The position numbers and the translations under genes are program-made. The notes under the pieces are model-generated. The model saw only the letters and a list, made by a program, of their open reading frames with translations, ran no database searches and had not been told where the DNA came from. From Ariolimax columbianus (taxonomy: Eukaryota > Mollusca > Gastropoda > Stylommatophora > Arionidae), in contig JAVGWX010000011.1 in NCBI GenBank assembly GCA_036924085.1, positions 41,977,470-42,041,469 on the forward strand: a stretch of 64,000 nt of DNA. The letters are read 5' to 3'. The first letter of the stretch is position 1. Each line of letters opens with the position of its first letter. Below are positions 1-10,852 of the stretch, piece by piece.

Positions 1-33
1 GAAGGATTGTAATGGTATTATAAGATCATTAAT

Positions 34-535
34 GTGGAACTGAAGAAATTATTGCAGATCACCAACAAAAGGATACAAGTAAAAGTCTTGAGAGTCTGTG
101 TTTTTCCTGTGGCAGCTTATGACTGCGAATCATGGACTATTATCAAAACTTCCAGACAAAGAATTGAATCCTTCGAGTCAAAATGTTACAGAAAGATCCT
201 CAGAATACCATGGACAGAGAAAAAGACAAATGTAGACATACGGCAAGAGTTGAGCATAGAGAAGAACTGGTTTATCAATTCCATTTTGGTTAGAAAATGC
301 AAATACTTTGGTCACATCAAGAGACACAACGGTCTTGAGAGAACAGTGATGGAAGGTATGGTGCCAGGCAAAAGAGGAAGGGGTAGACCAAGAAGACGAT
401 GGCACCAAGATATCCAGGAATGCCTGGGTATGACTGGCGGAGGCTGGAGTTCTGGCAAGGGAACGAGTTTCTTTTAGACAGACTGTGATGGGAGCGCCGT
501 TCTATAAAGGGCATTCTACACGATGATAATGTTGG
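34..535 (+). pseudogene. LINE polymerase C-terminal fragment (RTE-like)
   Basis: A 147-codon frame carries the hallmark end of RTE-type reverse-transcriptase proteins: VFPVAAYDCESWTI, FESKCYRKILRIPWTEKKTN, KYFGHIKRHNGLE and GKRGRGRPRRRW. A frameshift near 440 moves the last part (GVLARERVSFRQTVM) to another frame. The 5' portion of the element is absent or outside the window. Confidence 0.78.
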
Positions 536-1599
536 AAAGAACCAGATAAATGACAGTGAAAAGACGCCTCACACAAGAAAGAGCTGAATTTGGAAAGGAA
601 ACACATTAAGGACCCAGCTGAGAGAATTACAAAACAGTCTTCGTTCTGGAGCCCCCCAAGGCAAGATTGGCAGAAATTTAAAAAATACATACAGAGAAGA
701 GAGTTCGAGAGGCACATAAAGGAAAATGGGGACAGAGCTAGAAAAGAAATGGCACAGGACAGAATGACATGGAAAACATGAGCTCCACAGAGACCTGAAA
801 GGATTAGATTGAATGTTATTGTTTCTGACTTTGAAGTATGAGATGAGACATGCACATTTGTTAGTGGATGTCTGCCATTTTGTATTTCTGCTGTTCGCAG
901 TTTTTGAAGCATACAGTAACAAATATTTTACATTTATGTATGCATGCATTACAAATTTGTACCAAGGTTGAAAAGAATAGGACAACTGTAACCTTCCAAG
1001 GCGACATAAAAGGGTTATGAATGATGCTAGCATCTTCATTATGTAGCACCTCTGATATTGAAACAGCCAATGCAGTTGCTCGTATATAGATCTCTAGCAA
1101 ATATTTCAGTTGTAGTACTGGAATTGTGTTTTCCTTGACGCCAGAAGATAAATCAACATATTACAAATGAGCCACTAATTTTGCAAACAGATTACGTAAT
1201 TTCAAGAATTAAGTAGGTCAGCATTATTAAGCAATAGTACTGTTTGCCACACATGTGTCCAGGTAGGGAAAGTTGCAAAGGCACTGTATGCATTTCATTA
1301 AGTGAAAATGTCGGTGTGAACGTATGGTCCTTTACTGCCTCAGAATGATAGAGAAATATGTATTTAAACAAATCTAAACAAGGTTTCAGGTGACATTATT
1401 TGATTTGTTATTTCTGAGGCACCAGGAAAACGAGATATTGGACTGTGTGTTCATGTAGCATATGTGGGATACGATTTTTAGAGTTCTCTTTCAAACTATG
1501 AAAGCTTTTGGCCCGTCCTATTAGCGGGATGGGGGCTGAAGACTCAAGGAATGACATGAGTCAGGGACTCAAAGCTGGCTACTTGCGTTAGGGCTGGCG
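536..1599. other. Unassigned interval
   Basis: I see only short frames and AT-rich sequence, with no motif, array or repeat shared with the rest of the window. Confidence 0.4.
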
Positions 1600-2735
1600 A
1601 ATCAGACCGGTTAAGGACCCTCAGCCAGTGGAGGCCCTGGAAACAGACTGTATCCGCGCAGTCTGGCAAGAGAAGAGAGGAGACAACCCGTGTCCTAAAA
1701 ATGTACTGTGATGAAACCGGGTGGAGTGAAGCGAAAAGTGGTGTGCCACAGGGCTCGGTTTTGGGACCAATTTTGTTCTTGATATATATAAAGGATTTGG
1801 ACATTGATATGAGATCCATGATTGCAAAATTTGCTGATGACACAAAACTATGCAGTAGTGTCTCATCTAAAGCGGAAGTGGATATATTGATGTCGGATTT
1901 AGATAAAATTCGAGAATGGTCTGTAAGCTGGCAAATGGAGTTTAATGTAGATAAATGTACAGTCATCCACATGGGTAGATCCAATATGGAACATAATTAC
2001 AGAATGGGAGAAAACAATATTAGAAAGATAGATAAGGAAAGGGACCTAGGGGTTATAATAGATCATACAGGAAAGGTGAGTGAGCAAGTTAAGGTAGCAG
2101 TGAAAAAGGCAAATGCAATGTTAGGTATGATAAAAAGAAATATTAAACATAGGAGCAAGGAAGTGATCGTCAAACTGTATAAAGCTTTAGTTAGACCTAG
2201 ATTGGAGTACTGTGTACAGGTGTGGAGTCCTTATCATAGAGGGGATATAAACATGCTAGAAAGAATACAAAAAAGAGCGACAAAGATGATAGTGGGATTC
2301 CAGAATTACAGTTATGAGGAACGACTCAGAAAAACCGGCCTACAGTGTCTCGAAGAGAGAAGAATTCGTGGTGACTTAATACAGGTTTATAAGATGATCA
2401 GAGGAATCGATAAATTAGACTATAACAAGTTTTTTAAAATACAGCCACCTACAATAACACGATGGCATAGCTACAAGCTGATTAAAGAGAGGTCCAGGTT
2501 AGATATTAGGAAATATTTTTTTAGTCAGAGAGTGGTGTCTGCTTGGAATGCATTGCCAGGGGAGGTAGTGGAGGCAGGGACAGTTAATGCATTTAAGAAT
2601 AAACTGGATGCGCATAGATTTTAGAGCAAGGTGATGTAAATGTAACTGGTTGTATACAGACTCTGCAGGGTCTTCTAAACCAGTATAAAGATGTTTAGTT
2701 AAGTTAAGTTAAATGTTAAGTTAAGTTAAGTATCA
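1600..2735 (+). mobile_element. CR1-like LINE, 5'-truncated copy with (TTAAG)n tail
   Basis: The coding remnant runs from about 1600 to 2624. It is followed by a short 3' region with ACTCTGCAGGGTCTTC and a terminal tract of TTAAG repeats near 2693-2730. The same 3' end and tail recur at about 38405-38458. The 5' edge is approximate. Confidence 0.82.
1701..2624 (+). CDS. CR1-like reverse transcriptase, C-terminal 307 residues
   Basis: The open frame covers the second half of a CR1/L2-like polymerase. It shows GVPQGSVLGPILFLIY, the catalytic FADD at residues 44-47, KTNANAML-type thumb sequence, LVRPRLEYCVQVWSPYH, LERIQKRATKMIVGF and a terminal FFSQRVVSAWNALP. It is intact for its length but lacks the endonuclease and the first RT motifs, so it is not autonomous. 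A second, decayed copy lies at 36.7-38.4 kb and a third fragment at 13.55-13.74 kb. Confidence 0.85.
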   Translation: MYCDETGWSEAKSGVPQGSVLGPILFLIYIKDLDIDMRSMIAKFADDTKLCSSVSSKAEVDILMSDLDKIREWSVSWQMEFNVDKCTVIHMGRSNMEHNYRMGENNIRKIDKERDLGVIIDHTGKVSEQVKVAVKKANAMLGMIKRNIKHRSKEVIVKLYKALVRPRLEYCVQVWSPYHRGDINMLERIQKRATKMIVGFQNYSYEERLRKTGLQCLEERRIRGDLIQVYKMIRGIDKLDYNKFFKIQPPTITRWHSYKLIKERSRLDIRKYFFSQRVVSAWNALPGEVVEAGTVNAFKNKLDAHRF

Positions 2736-3189
2736 GACCGAAAGACGTAGATATTGTTGCAGTCTCGCAGTAAACTATGACAGAACATAATAAAATGCAT
2801 TTTTTAAGGACGAAGAGGAAGAAGAAGAATAGTGGGGTATGCAATGTCACGATTTGGAGAGTTTTCTATCCTAGAGATAATAGACTACATTGTCAGTGGT
2901 CCCTACAGCCGGTTCTCAGATCAGCAGTGGACATATTGTTGTCTTTTGGATACCGCTTGGATGAATGGTTTCGTATTCAAATCTTGTATGTCCTTAGCTT
3001 CTAAACTAGAGCCCCAAGAGATGTTTACACGCTTGAAAGGATGCGTAGCAAAACTTCTGACAGGTGGTCGGAGGGTTCCTAAATTATATGTTCTGTTCTG
3101 TTTGGAATCGACTTCCGTCTTCTCCTTGTTCTTCTTCTTTTCCTTCTTTTTTCTCTTTATCTTTTTCTTCTTTGCAGTTGTCGTTGTTG
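2736..3189. other. Unassigned interval with a 149-codon open frame
   Basis: A frame from 2832 to 3281 is open but matches no family I recognise. Its end runs through a pyrimidine-rich tract (3115-3175) into a SINE relic. I do not support it as a gene. Confidence 0.35.
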
Positions 3190-3420
3190 ATTCTCAAAAA
3201 GTAGCAGAATGTAGTCTGGAAAACGGACCTTTCGGTGCATTAAATTCAATTTCAGTAAAGTATCTTTGGGAAACGGGTTAGCCTTCTCTCTTCGATACCT
3301 TCTCGTTAGCTAGTCTGCCCTGCTGCAGCATGTTATCCAGGATCACCAAGTGGGGATGGCGAAGGGTTTTAACAGCTGTAAGTCGTTGGTCCTGACACTA
3401 GCAGTCAGCTTTGATTCGAT
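3190..3420 (-). mobile_element. GAA/GCCAA-tailed SINE-like element, internally deleted copy
   Basis: It shares GTAGCAGAATGTAGTC, the GGGTTAGCCTTCTCTCTTCG region, GTCTGCCCTGCTGCAG and CTAGCAGTCAGCT with better copies at 9716-9998 and 35343-35638. The middle, including the shared central block, is missing. Confidence 0.7.
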
Positions 3421-3699
3421 GACAGCCTCAGCTCATGCACTGCTTTAGTTCCACTCAGTAAATGGTCAAAAATTGGAATGCTTATTGCTGTGTGATTTGC
3501 TGGTAGTACACACCCTAGCTATGTTGCATTCTTTATCGAACCCACATGTTGCTATTCCAAATAAAGAGATGTAGTCCTATAATGTATTATGGACCACCTA
3601 GGGATTCTTGGAAATGAGAAGGCATAAGATGGATGTGGCGGCATCCATAGATCTATACAGAAGCAAAGACACCCATCAAACGATCCATGATACGGAATG
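3421..3699. other. Unassigned interval
   Basis: Nothing recognisable; short frames only. Confidence 0.35.
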
Positions 3700-4010
3700 A
3701 AGAATACAGTAGAGAGAATACAAGTCAGAAAAGGACAGCATAGACAAAAATAGCAGAGATGGGCAACCAAAGATCTTTGGACTCAGAACCGTACATTGCA
3801 GACTCAATGGGTCTTAGAGACAGCCACATGCGATTGCAGAGCCCACAACTGATCACCAGACATATCCTGCAGGACTGTCTTACTTATACAGATGAAACAA
3901 GACAAAGTCTGGTCCGGTGGAGAGACCATGCTCGAAAAGCTATGGGGGACCGGCGAAGACCTGAAACGCAGTTTTCTTCGTAGACTTCACTGGGCTAGAA
4001 GCATATCATC
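3700..4010 (+). pseudogene. RNase H-type LINE 3' fragment (C-terminal Cys/His region)
   Basis: Two overlapping frames read as a degraded LINE C-terminus: ATCDCRAHN and SPDHILQDCLTYTDE-like sequence resembles the CxC...H...C ending, followed by KLWGTGEDLKRSF. It is a different subfamily from the full-length LINE at 14.4 kb. Confidence 0.55.
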
Positions 4011-4144
4011 AGTTGGTAAAAGAAGAATAAGAATAGGAATCCGCGGACCATTTACAAATTTGGCAATATGCGAATCGCAGGTTCATCGATTGCAGAATCT
4101 TCACCCAAAAGACGACGTTGGTCGTTGAGCAACCTCAAACTTCT

Positions 4145-4234
4145 TCTTCTTCTTCTTCTGTGTTCGTTCTCAATCTCCCGCTTCCAAGCTCTGAACAGGG
4201 TTTAGCATGTAGCAGGATGTAGTTGGGAGAACGT
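4145..4234 (-). mobile_element. GAA-tailed SINE-like element, short 5'-truncated copy
   Basis: On the plus strand it reads (CTT)n, then GTGTTCGTTCTCAATCTCCCGC, shared with the other copies. It is flanked by TCAAACTTCT at 4135-4144 and 4235-4244, a 10-bp target-site duplication that partly overlaps the tail. Confidence 0.65.
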
Positions 4235-4259
4235 TCAAACTTCTAATTCAATTCATTGT

Positions 4260-5124
4260 GAAGAGAGCTGCCGAGGCAATGATGTCAGCTCTTCCATTCC
4301 TGCAACGCTCTGCATAAAAGAACAGCAAATCCGCACACAATCCCGAAGATTGGAGGCCTCAATGTCTATTATCCGACCCACTTTGTACCTTCAGAAGCAA
4401 GGTTGCTACCTTTTATTCCACAGTCTTTTCAATTAGTATATGTATCCATCTAGATTGGATATAACCCTTGTGGTTTATTTGGGGTCATCTTGCTGCCCCA
4501 GATTATCTCCACCAATTTCTACTTTTTGGTCGCCTTCTGCTCACGTTGCTCCCTTATCCATCTCCTCTGTTTTTCGACACGAGTTCTATGCTCACTCTTC
4601 GTTTTCTTTCTTTGTCGGTCCCAGTCCAACACATATCTAGTTGAACTGTCATGCTTTCTTTCCTATGATATGTTCAGAACGTCTGATTGGTGTGTAATAG
4701 TAGAGCACTACCTTTTCAGGGAAAAGGTACTGGATGCAGCTCACGGAACGGTTTTACTCCAGTCGACCCAGCTGTAAATGGGTACATGACCTACAGTTAG
4801 AGAAGCCAAAGACAGTGAGGATGGAGCTACCCACCACACCCCACTCAGGCTGGAACTTAGAACGCCGAAGTCTCTATTACTTCATTCCCAACCAGAGGTC
4901 AAGTCTGCTGAAGGACACTCTTTACCTTTTTCTATTTTCCTGTTGCATTGAATATTGTTGTGCTCATTGCCCTAGTTTGTGTTTTATGTTATATCTAGTC
5001 ATCTAACACTACACACTCGATAGGGGATTTTGTTGGGGATTGTCTGCAGTGTGATGCTCTTTTTGATACAATCCATGTTTATGGGACATATAGCAGGGTT
5101 GGCTTTAGATGAGTTATGAGCAGG
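4260..5124. other. Mostly unassigned; fragment of a dispersed repeat near 4731-4860
   Basis: GTCGACCCAGCTGTAAATGG near 4772 recurs with slight changes at 7331-7353, in a tRNA-like SINE candidate. Otherwise I see only short open frames. Confidence 0.4.
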
Positions 5125-5307
5125 CTAATTATGTTCTTTTAGTTCAGTTAAGGTCAGTTCATCCTGTGACCTCTTGAGATCGCCGGAGCACCCCTGCTGA
5201 CACCTCCACAATTTTGCTCCACTGTTCTCTGTCTCTGGCTGTTTTTTGTGTTTTCTCTGGTCGTAAATTAATCTTTTCATGGATGTATTCTTTATACAAA
5301 TAAACAT
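5125..5307 (-). pseudogene. Possible LINE 3' terminal coding remnant
   Basis: In one minus frame the sequence reads ETENSGAKLW, and in the adjacent frame DREQWSKIVEVSAGVLRRSQ, resembling the extreme C-terminus of RTE-like polymerases. It is short and frameshifted. Confidence 0.4.
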
Positions 5308-5699
5308 ATGTTAAAATCAATTTTTATTCTAAACATTTTATTACAAAACATGACAGCCAGTACACGGGATTTCTCGGAGTGTTGTTCTTTCAAGAGACAC
5401 AATAAGAAGTGCTTTTTAGCCTAGATATCGTTTATTTTATTAAAGCTCACATGAACAAATATTCAAAAGCCTTCTTTAAGCCAAAATTAGGTTAAATTGT
5501 ATAGAACAACAGACAATGAACAAACAAAATTTAGTACATACGCCAGTGTAATCTCCAAAGCCACATACATCAATAGTGCTATCTACAGGTCCGAAGTGAA
5601 GAGCAATTTTAACGTGTCAACAATAACCAGTGGCGTAGTCTTCGCACATGTGGGCAGAACACGTCAGTGAGTGCTTCGTGAACCGGTTGTTGTCGTTTC
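5308..5699. other. Unassigned interval
   Basis: AT-rich, no motif seen. Confidence 0.35.
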
Positions 5700-6035
5700 G
5701 AATGCCCACAATGAGTAGGTTACTCTTATGTGCGCCCTGAAAAGGGCGTTAATTGACGGGTTGTAGTAACTTTCCTCACATCCCGAGCGTGCTGGTGGTA
5801 AAGGTGGCCCGAGATCGTCCAGGCGGTTGTGCTATGCGTGGTCTCATCTGCGTGTCGCACACTACTTCGGATATAACTTCGAACCTCGCTTTGTTAACAA
5901 GACTGTTGTCCTCGACAATAGCCTGTTTCCAGGACGACCAACGAGGAGGTCAGGTGAGGGTCTTGGACAGTATATTTCTCCTGACCCTGACTAACATTCT
6001 CTGATCAGTGTGTTTTGCCACGTTAGCCTCATCGT
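5700..6035 (-). mobile_element. Dispersed repeat family D, minus copy
   Basis: The reverse complement begins CTGATCAGAGAATGTTAGTC, then AGGGTCAGGAGAAATATACTG, passes CCAAGACCCTC and ends CAGCACGCTCGGGATGTGAG. The same order of modules occurs at 54565-54850, 55600-55810 and 50345-50580. No coding capacity or clear termini, so the class is unknown. Confidence 0.65.
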
Positions 6036-6383
6036 CCTCGAAAACCAGTTAGACATCGAGGAAGCAGTTGTGGGAAGGGGCCTAAGTTTCAATATTCTTC
6101 TCTTCTGACCATCGAGAATACTTCTTATTTTATTTCTCTGTATTTGATGAATCCTTATATAGGTCATTGTTTCTTGGTATTTCTTTCACACCCAGATGTG
6201 GGTAGTTGTACGGCTCGCATACTGATCTTGCTTGTGCTTGGATTCATGGGCCAGCAAAGTAGTACTCCTTTGGGCACTTGGCATCTTAACTTATTCATTG
6301 TGGAATGTTTAAGCTTCTGGTCACTTTTATTTTTACAATGAAAAGCCATCAGTAGGAAGTACAATCATATGTGTATGGATTGG
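6036..6383. other. Unassigned interval
   Basis: Nothing recognised apart from short open frames on both strands. Confidence 0.35.
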
Positions 6384-6560
6384 CTTCGTTCGTTCTCAAT
6401 CTCCCGCTAATAAACCCTGAAATAGCTTAAGTAGCAAAATGTAGTCCAGAGAACGGAATGCGCTGTGTCGTAGTTTACAGCTTGACTGCGATATTTGCAT
6501 CTTTCAGTCCAACACATCTAACTCCAGCAAGCATTTTTTGAATACCGGTATGTAGTACAT
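6384..6560 (-). mobile_element. GAA/GCCAA-tailed SINE-like element, partial copy
   Basis: On the plus strand GGCTTCGTTCGTTCTCAATC is followed by the standard body through CAGCAAGCATTTTTTGAATA, where the copy stops. The 5' (head) half of the element is missing. Confidence 0.75.
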
Positions 6561-6589
6561 ATTGAGAAACATATGGTTTTGAGAAAGGT

Positions 6590-7185
6590 ATAGACATATC
6601 GTTATCCTCATGTTGCATGTCCTTTGCAGAAAGTCGCTCTCATGAAAGCTGTAACACACTCGATCCCTGGCCAGTTATCTTGCCTCTTGTCACTGTCAAC
6701 CCGAGAGCCTCTGTAATGTCCCATTGACCATCTTCTCCTCGGTCTGTCTCTGTCTTAATTGCCAGGTAACATACCCTCCAGTGTCGCTCTGTCTAGATCA
6801 TTGTGACGTTTGATGTGGCCGAAGTAAGTTAATTTCCTTGACGTAATGTTGTTTACCAGCCAGATTTACTCGAGTTCCTGTAGGATTTCTGTGTCTTTCT
6901 TTTCCGCTTTCCATAGTATTTTGAGCACCCTCATGTAGCATTTCAGCTCTAAGGATTCAATCTTCTTCCGCAGGGTTTGTGTGGTTGACCAATTCTCGCA
7001 TCCGCACGTTGCCACATGAAAGATCCCAAACCTCTGGATCTGCATTTTTTTTTGGTGGTAATTTTGTGTTAATTTGCGATACGTTTTAAATTTGATCCAA
7101 CCTCTGTAGTGTCATGACCATTCTTCCCTTGATTACTTTTTGAGAATCTCCGTTGTTGTTTATAGTCGCGCCAAGATATTCAAAA
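6590..7185 (-). pseudogene. LINE polymerase C-terminal fragment (same family as 34-535)
   Basis: The minus strand reads, with frameshifts, VATCGCENWSTTQTLRKKIE, CYMRVLKILWKAEKKDTEIL and KLTYFGHIKRHNDLDRATLE, the same succession as in the fragment at 34-535. An upstream NNGDSQKVIKGRM is part of the thumb-to-tail linker. Confidence 0.72.
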
Positions 7186-7221
7186 TTTGCAACGTTCTGA
7201 ACTTTTTGCTTGTCTCGGAAA

Positions 7222-7450
7222 GCTTTTTCGTAACGCAGTAGTTAGCGAGATGGTTTCGCATCTGAGTGGTCCTGGGTTCATTCACCAGCTGAAACGGAAA
7301 ATGTTTTTTTCAAACCTCAACGACTCCCTGGTCGACCCAGCCTTAAATGGGTACCGGTTTAGTCCGGGAAGTAAAAGCGGCGAGGGACAGGAGATGGCTA
7401 ACCGCTCTCATAATAGCCGAGCCTTTGAAATGTAAGATCGCTAACGCACA
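7222..7450 (+). mobile_element. Probable tRNA-derived SINE (second family)
   Basis: The head has an A-box-like TAGTTAGCGAGATGG and a B-box-like GGTTCATTCACC about 35 bp later. It is followed by GTCGACCCAGCCTTAAATGG, also present near 4772. No tail or target-site duplication was identified. Confidence 0.45.
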
Positions 7451-7492
7451 TCGCACCCCTATGACAGTAATTGTTATGGTTGGGGTTACTTT

Positions 7493-7655
7493 TATATATA
7501 TATATATATCCAACGTTGTCGATGACGACCACCGACAAAACCCTTGTTGTATGTGGTCTGTTTTATTTTGTTTCTGCACTGGCTGTTACGTTTCGTGGCG
7601 GTGTTTGCTGGACTACAAGTGGCGTATCAGTCCAATATATATATATATATATAGC
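7493..7655. repeat. Two (TA)n microsatellites
   Basis: Short TA dinucleotide tracts lie at about 7493-7510 and 7636-7654, with unremarkable sequence between. Confidence 0.8.
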
Positions 7656-8047
7656 CATTATTTAATCCAATATATGAACTGTTATGGCCCTGTAAGGAAT
7701 TGTGTGAGACAATATATTCGCTCTTCGAAGTGAATCCGTTAAGTCATATGGTGATCGTGTCTTAGTCATACACACTCTACGTCAAAAGAACAAATTCTGG
7801 CTTGTCTGATTTGACTAGTTCACTCCCCAAATCTGTCACATTGGATTGTCGCGAACTAAATGTTAACACAATGGTTGCTATGTTCAATGTGTCGTTAGTG
7901 CACACCCTATATCTATGACCCAAAGAAAATCATGCATTTAAAATAAAATCTTGTATTTACAACAACAAAAACCATGTTGATAAAAACAAAAACAAATTAT
8001 TAAAAAAATTGGGCTCTTGGCCAGCGTAATTTAACATGGCCGCGACT
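7656..8047. other. Unassigned interval
   Basis: AT-rich, no motif or repeat recognised. Confidence 0.35.
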
Positions 8048-8235
8048 AACATGTCCGATCAGCATGCTTTACCTGACCATACTTTAGTTTGTTGTAGTTT
8101 GACACTCAATACAACGGGGATCACGTTGATCCACATCTCGTCAACCAGACTGTAGAGACAACATCCTGCGTCCAGTAAACGCTACAGGGAAGAGAGATAG
8201 TGGTCTTGGTCAATAAATTGTGCCTGACTTTGAAG
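8048..8235 (-). mobile_element. Dispersed repeat family D, degraded minus copy
   Basis: ACTAACATGTCCGATCAGCA, then ACCTGACCATAC and CTCGTCAACCAGACTGT, parallel the reversed order of modules in the copy at 5700-6035. Confidence 0.45.
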
Positions 8236-8610
8236 CGACAAAACAAAATTCACTATCGCCTCTGGCAGGAATATCAACATCGATGGAGATTTTACAAAAA
8301 TGTTTGGCAGCCCTTAATTTTCAAGGATAATTCTGCTGGCTCCATTATTGAGAGGTTGCTAACCCTGTTTACCATCACACTAACCCAGCTGTCTTTAAGG
8401 TCACCTGTTTACGGGAAAAGCTTCCGGGAGAAAAATCTGGGGCTGCTTCCAGTTGTTTTGGCTACGTCTTGCCACCAGATTAAGGCAGCAGGGGACGAGA
8501 GAATGTGGCTGGCGTGACGCAGCGCAAGTGTGCCCCACATTAATATATTCAAGCGCAAGCATCATGCAAACCGAAATAAAAATCTGCGATAAAATGACGT
8601 AATCTCACAG
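8236..8610. other. Unassigned interval
   Basis: A 105-codon frame (8200-8517) is open but unrecognised. Nothing else is seen. Confidence 0.35.
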
Positions 8611-8615
8611 CACAG

Positions 8616-8723
8616 GTCTAATCATGTCACCACCTTGGCTTGTGACGGGCAGTCTAATCATGTGACCACCTTGGCTTGTGACGGGCAGTCTAATCATGTG
8701 ACCATCTTGGCTTGTGACGGGCA
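8616..8723 (+). repeat. Short tandem repeat, three 36-bp units
   Basis: TCTAATCATGTGACCACC and TTGGCTTGTGACGGGCAG form the unit, which occurs three times with few changes. It lies about 200 bp past the stop codon of the GT92 gene. Confidence 0.9.
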
Positions 8724-8926
8724 GCACCCAGCAATAATCGTTTTCTTCATTGGAGTGGCGCCGGAAACAGAATGAAACCACTTTAACCCTCCAATCATGA
8801 CGTAAAAGACGGCTAAAGAGGGTTCAGCATGGTGCTAGCAATCTCAACATGTAAAACCACTGCTATTTTTCTGATTCGTGCCAAAAGGAAAATCATTTAA
8901 TGAGCAAAACATTGCAGTGGAACATT

Positions 8927-9202
8927 CTAGTCTCCCATGTTCTCATGTCCATACAAAATATTGTTTAACTCTCTCTCGTAATTCATGGACAGGTTCTTCA
9001 GATACTTGTCAGCTATGATAGTGTCTCTCTCCCAGAGGTTACAGTTCATGCCAAAGTTTGGTACACAACGTCTGTAATGATGAAGATATGCGACAGACGG
9101 ATGAACTCCCAAGGGGCGCCACTCTTCTCGGTTCTGCTTGCTGATATGGTGGATGCCAACCTCAAATACTCGCCATGGGCACAATATGACTTTGGTTCGA
9201 AT
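8927..9202 (-). CDS. Glycosyltransferase family 92 protein, terminal exon (91 codons plus stop)
   Basis: This is the C-terminal part of the GT92 domain, with the motifs CPWRVFEVGIHHIS and YLHHYRRC, which are typical of the end of this family. It is preceded on the minus strand by a pyrimidine tract and TGCAG (CAG at 9205-9203). The exon opens in phase 0 with ATT CGA ACC, so joining it to the donor at 22109 gives an uninterrupted reading (EMINK then IRTKVILCPW) and completes the domain. The combined length of about 543 residues suits the family. The stop codon is at 8927-8929. An ATTAAA at 8901-8896 is a possible but very close poly(A) signal. The open frame extends upstream to a Met at 9229, but those codons are intron. 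Confidence 0.88.
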   Translation of the reverse strand: MRTKVILCPWRVFEVGIHHISKQNREEWRPLGVHPSVAYLHHYRRCVPNFGMNCNLWERDTIIADKYLKNLSMNYERELNNILYGHENMGD

Positions 9203-9399
9203 CTGCATGAGTAAAGAGAGAGAAAACATATATCAGAGAAGTAATTACTTTGTTTTTGCACCTCCTTATTTCAAAAGGCGGTGAGTTGCACTGTGTTTTG
9301 CGAACAATGGACCAGTGCATCCGACTTGGGTACACATTAACACATTACCACATTACATCCTAACATGTCCGATACATTTTTGTTCAGGATCCGTAACTA

Positions 9400-10453
9400 C
9401 GAGGTGAGTTCAAAAAGTATCCGACCTTTGCAGCGGAAAAATACAATTACTCACGGGGAGGTTTGAAAACCTAATCCGCTTCAAAGTAGTCTCCTTGGGA
9501 CCGTACGCTTCTCACAGCGGCCTCGCCATTGTTCAAAGCATTTCAAGAAGGGCTCTTTTGGAATGGGTTGTTGCGTTTCGCAGGATGTCGTTTCGTGGCT
9601 CAAATCGAGTCCCTTTCAGCGAAATTTTCGGCTTAGGGAACAGCAACAAATTAAAAGAAGATATGCCGGAAGAATAGGGATCCTGGCGAACCAGATGAAT
9701 TTGAATGTTGTATTTAGCTTGGCTTGGCTTGCCTTCGTTCGTTCTCAATCTCCTGATACCAAACCCTGAAAGGGCTTAAGTAGCAGAATGTAGTCCAGAG
9801 AATGGAATGCGTTGTGTATAGTTTACAGCTTGACTGCGATATTTACACCTTTCGGCCCACCACACCCTTCTTCAGCAAGCATTTTTTGAGTACCGGGTTA
9901 GCATTCCCTTTTCGATCCCTTCTCCTTAGTCAGTCTGCCATGCTGCAGCCTGTTATCCAGGATCACCGAGTGGAGGTGTAAAAGGGTCATGGCAGCTCTG
10001 AATGTTGTATTTGATCAAGAAAGTCTGAATCAGGTACGAAGAATGGGCGCGCGGGTTGTCATAATTGATATGTCAAGTTCCCGTTGTCCACAGGTCCAGT
10101 AGTTTGTGTCGCACAGCATCATGGTTGCCAAGCACAACATTCTTCTGGTTCCCCAGGCTTCACATTCTCCCGACATGGATCTTTCCAATTTTTGGCTGTT
10201 TCCCAAGCTGATAATTTCTTGGACAGGGACCCGATCTGAGTCAGGAGAAGACATTATACGGAATGCGACGATCCAGCTGTACTCCATTCCCAAAAGAGAC
10301 CTTCCTGAAATGCTTCTGATACTTGCGGGACCACCGGGAGAAGTGAGTGGAGTCCCAAGGAGAATACTTTGAAGGGGGTTAGGGTTTGAAACCTGCAGGT
10401 GAGTAATTGTATTGTTTAGACCAATAGGGCAGATACTTTTACAAAACATCTCG
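9400..10453. mobile_element. Foldback mariner-like element with two outward-facing transposase 3' ends
   Basis: It is flanked by TA at 9398-9399 and 10454-10455. The ends, CGAGGTGAGTTCAAAAAGTATC and the reverse complement CGAGATGTTTTGTAAAAGTATC, form terminal inverted repeats that extend inward for about 250-300 bp with divergence. Each arm encodes the mariner transposase C-terminus reading outward: FPKPKISLKGTRFEPRNDIL on the minus strand (about 9535-9660) and FWLFPKLIISWTGTRSES on the plus strand (about 10180-10240). The N-terminal half is absent. A SINE-like element (9716-9998) is inserted in it. Confidence 0.78.
9716..9998 (-). mobile_element. GAA/GCCAA-tailed SINE-like element nested in mariner
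   Basis: A 283-bp copy flanked by the perfect 14-bp duplication TGAATGTTGTATTT (9702-9715 and 9999-10012). On the plus strand it begins AGCTTGGCTTGGCTTGCC, the reversed GCCAA-rich tail. The head is truncated at GGTCATGGCAGCTC. Confidence 0.9.
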
Positions 10454-10611
10454 TATTATTCTGTTCAATGCTATCTTTCACTTATGTTTTATACTTGAGC
10501 GTCATTTCTATCTCATTTGTAAGCACATAGTATATGAGTTATGCCAACAATTATCTCCCTGCTTTTATGAATATATATTTCCTGCTTCAATGTTTAGTGA
10601 TGTCACACATC

Positions 10612-10852
10612 AAGGATGTCTTACAGCACGACAACCACTCAAAACACCGCTGGGCATGTCCTACATTACATCAACCACTCAAAACACCGCTGGGCATGTC
10701 CTACAGCACGTCAACCACTCAAAACACCGCTAGGCATGTCCTACAGCACGACAACCACTCAAAACACCGCTGGGCATGTCCTACAGAACGTCAACCACTA
10801 AAAACACCGCTGGGCATGTCCTACAGAACGTCAACCACTCAAAACACAACTG
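10612..10852 (+). repeat. Minisatellite, 40-bp unit, about 6 copies
   Basis: Units contain CTGGGCATGTCCTACAGCAC and TCAACCACTCAAAACACCG. The open frames across it are by-products of the repeat. Confidence 0.9.

Noticed and set aside
2832..3281. 149-codon frame as a host gene
   Set aside because: No recognisable domain; it runs through a pyrimidine tract into a SINE relic and lacks splice or promoter evidence.
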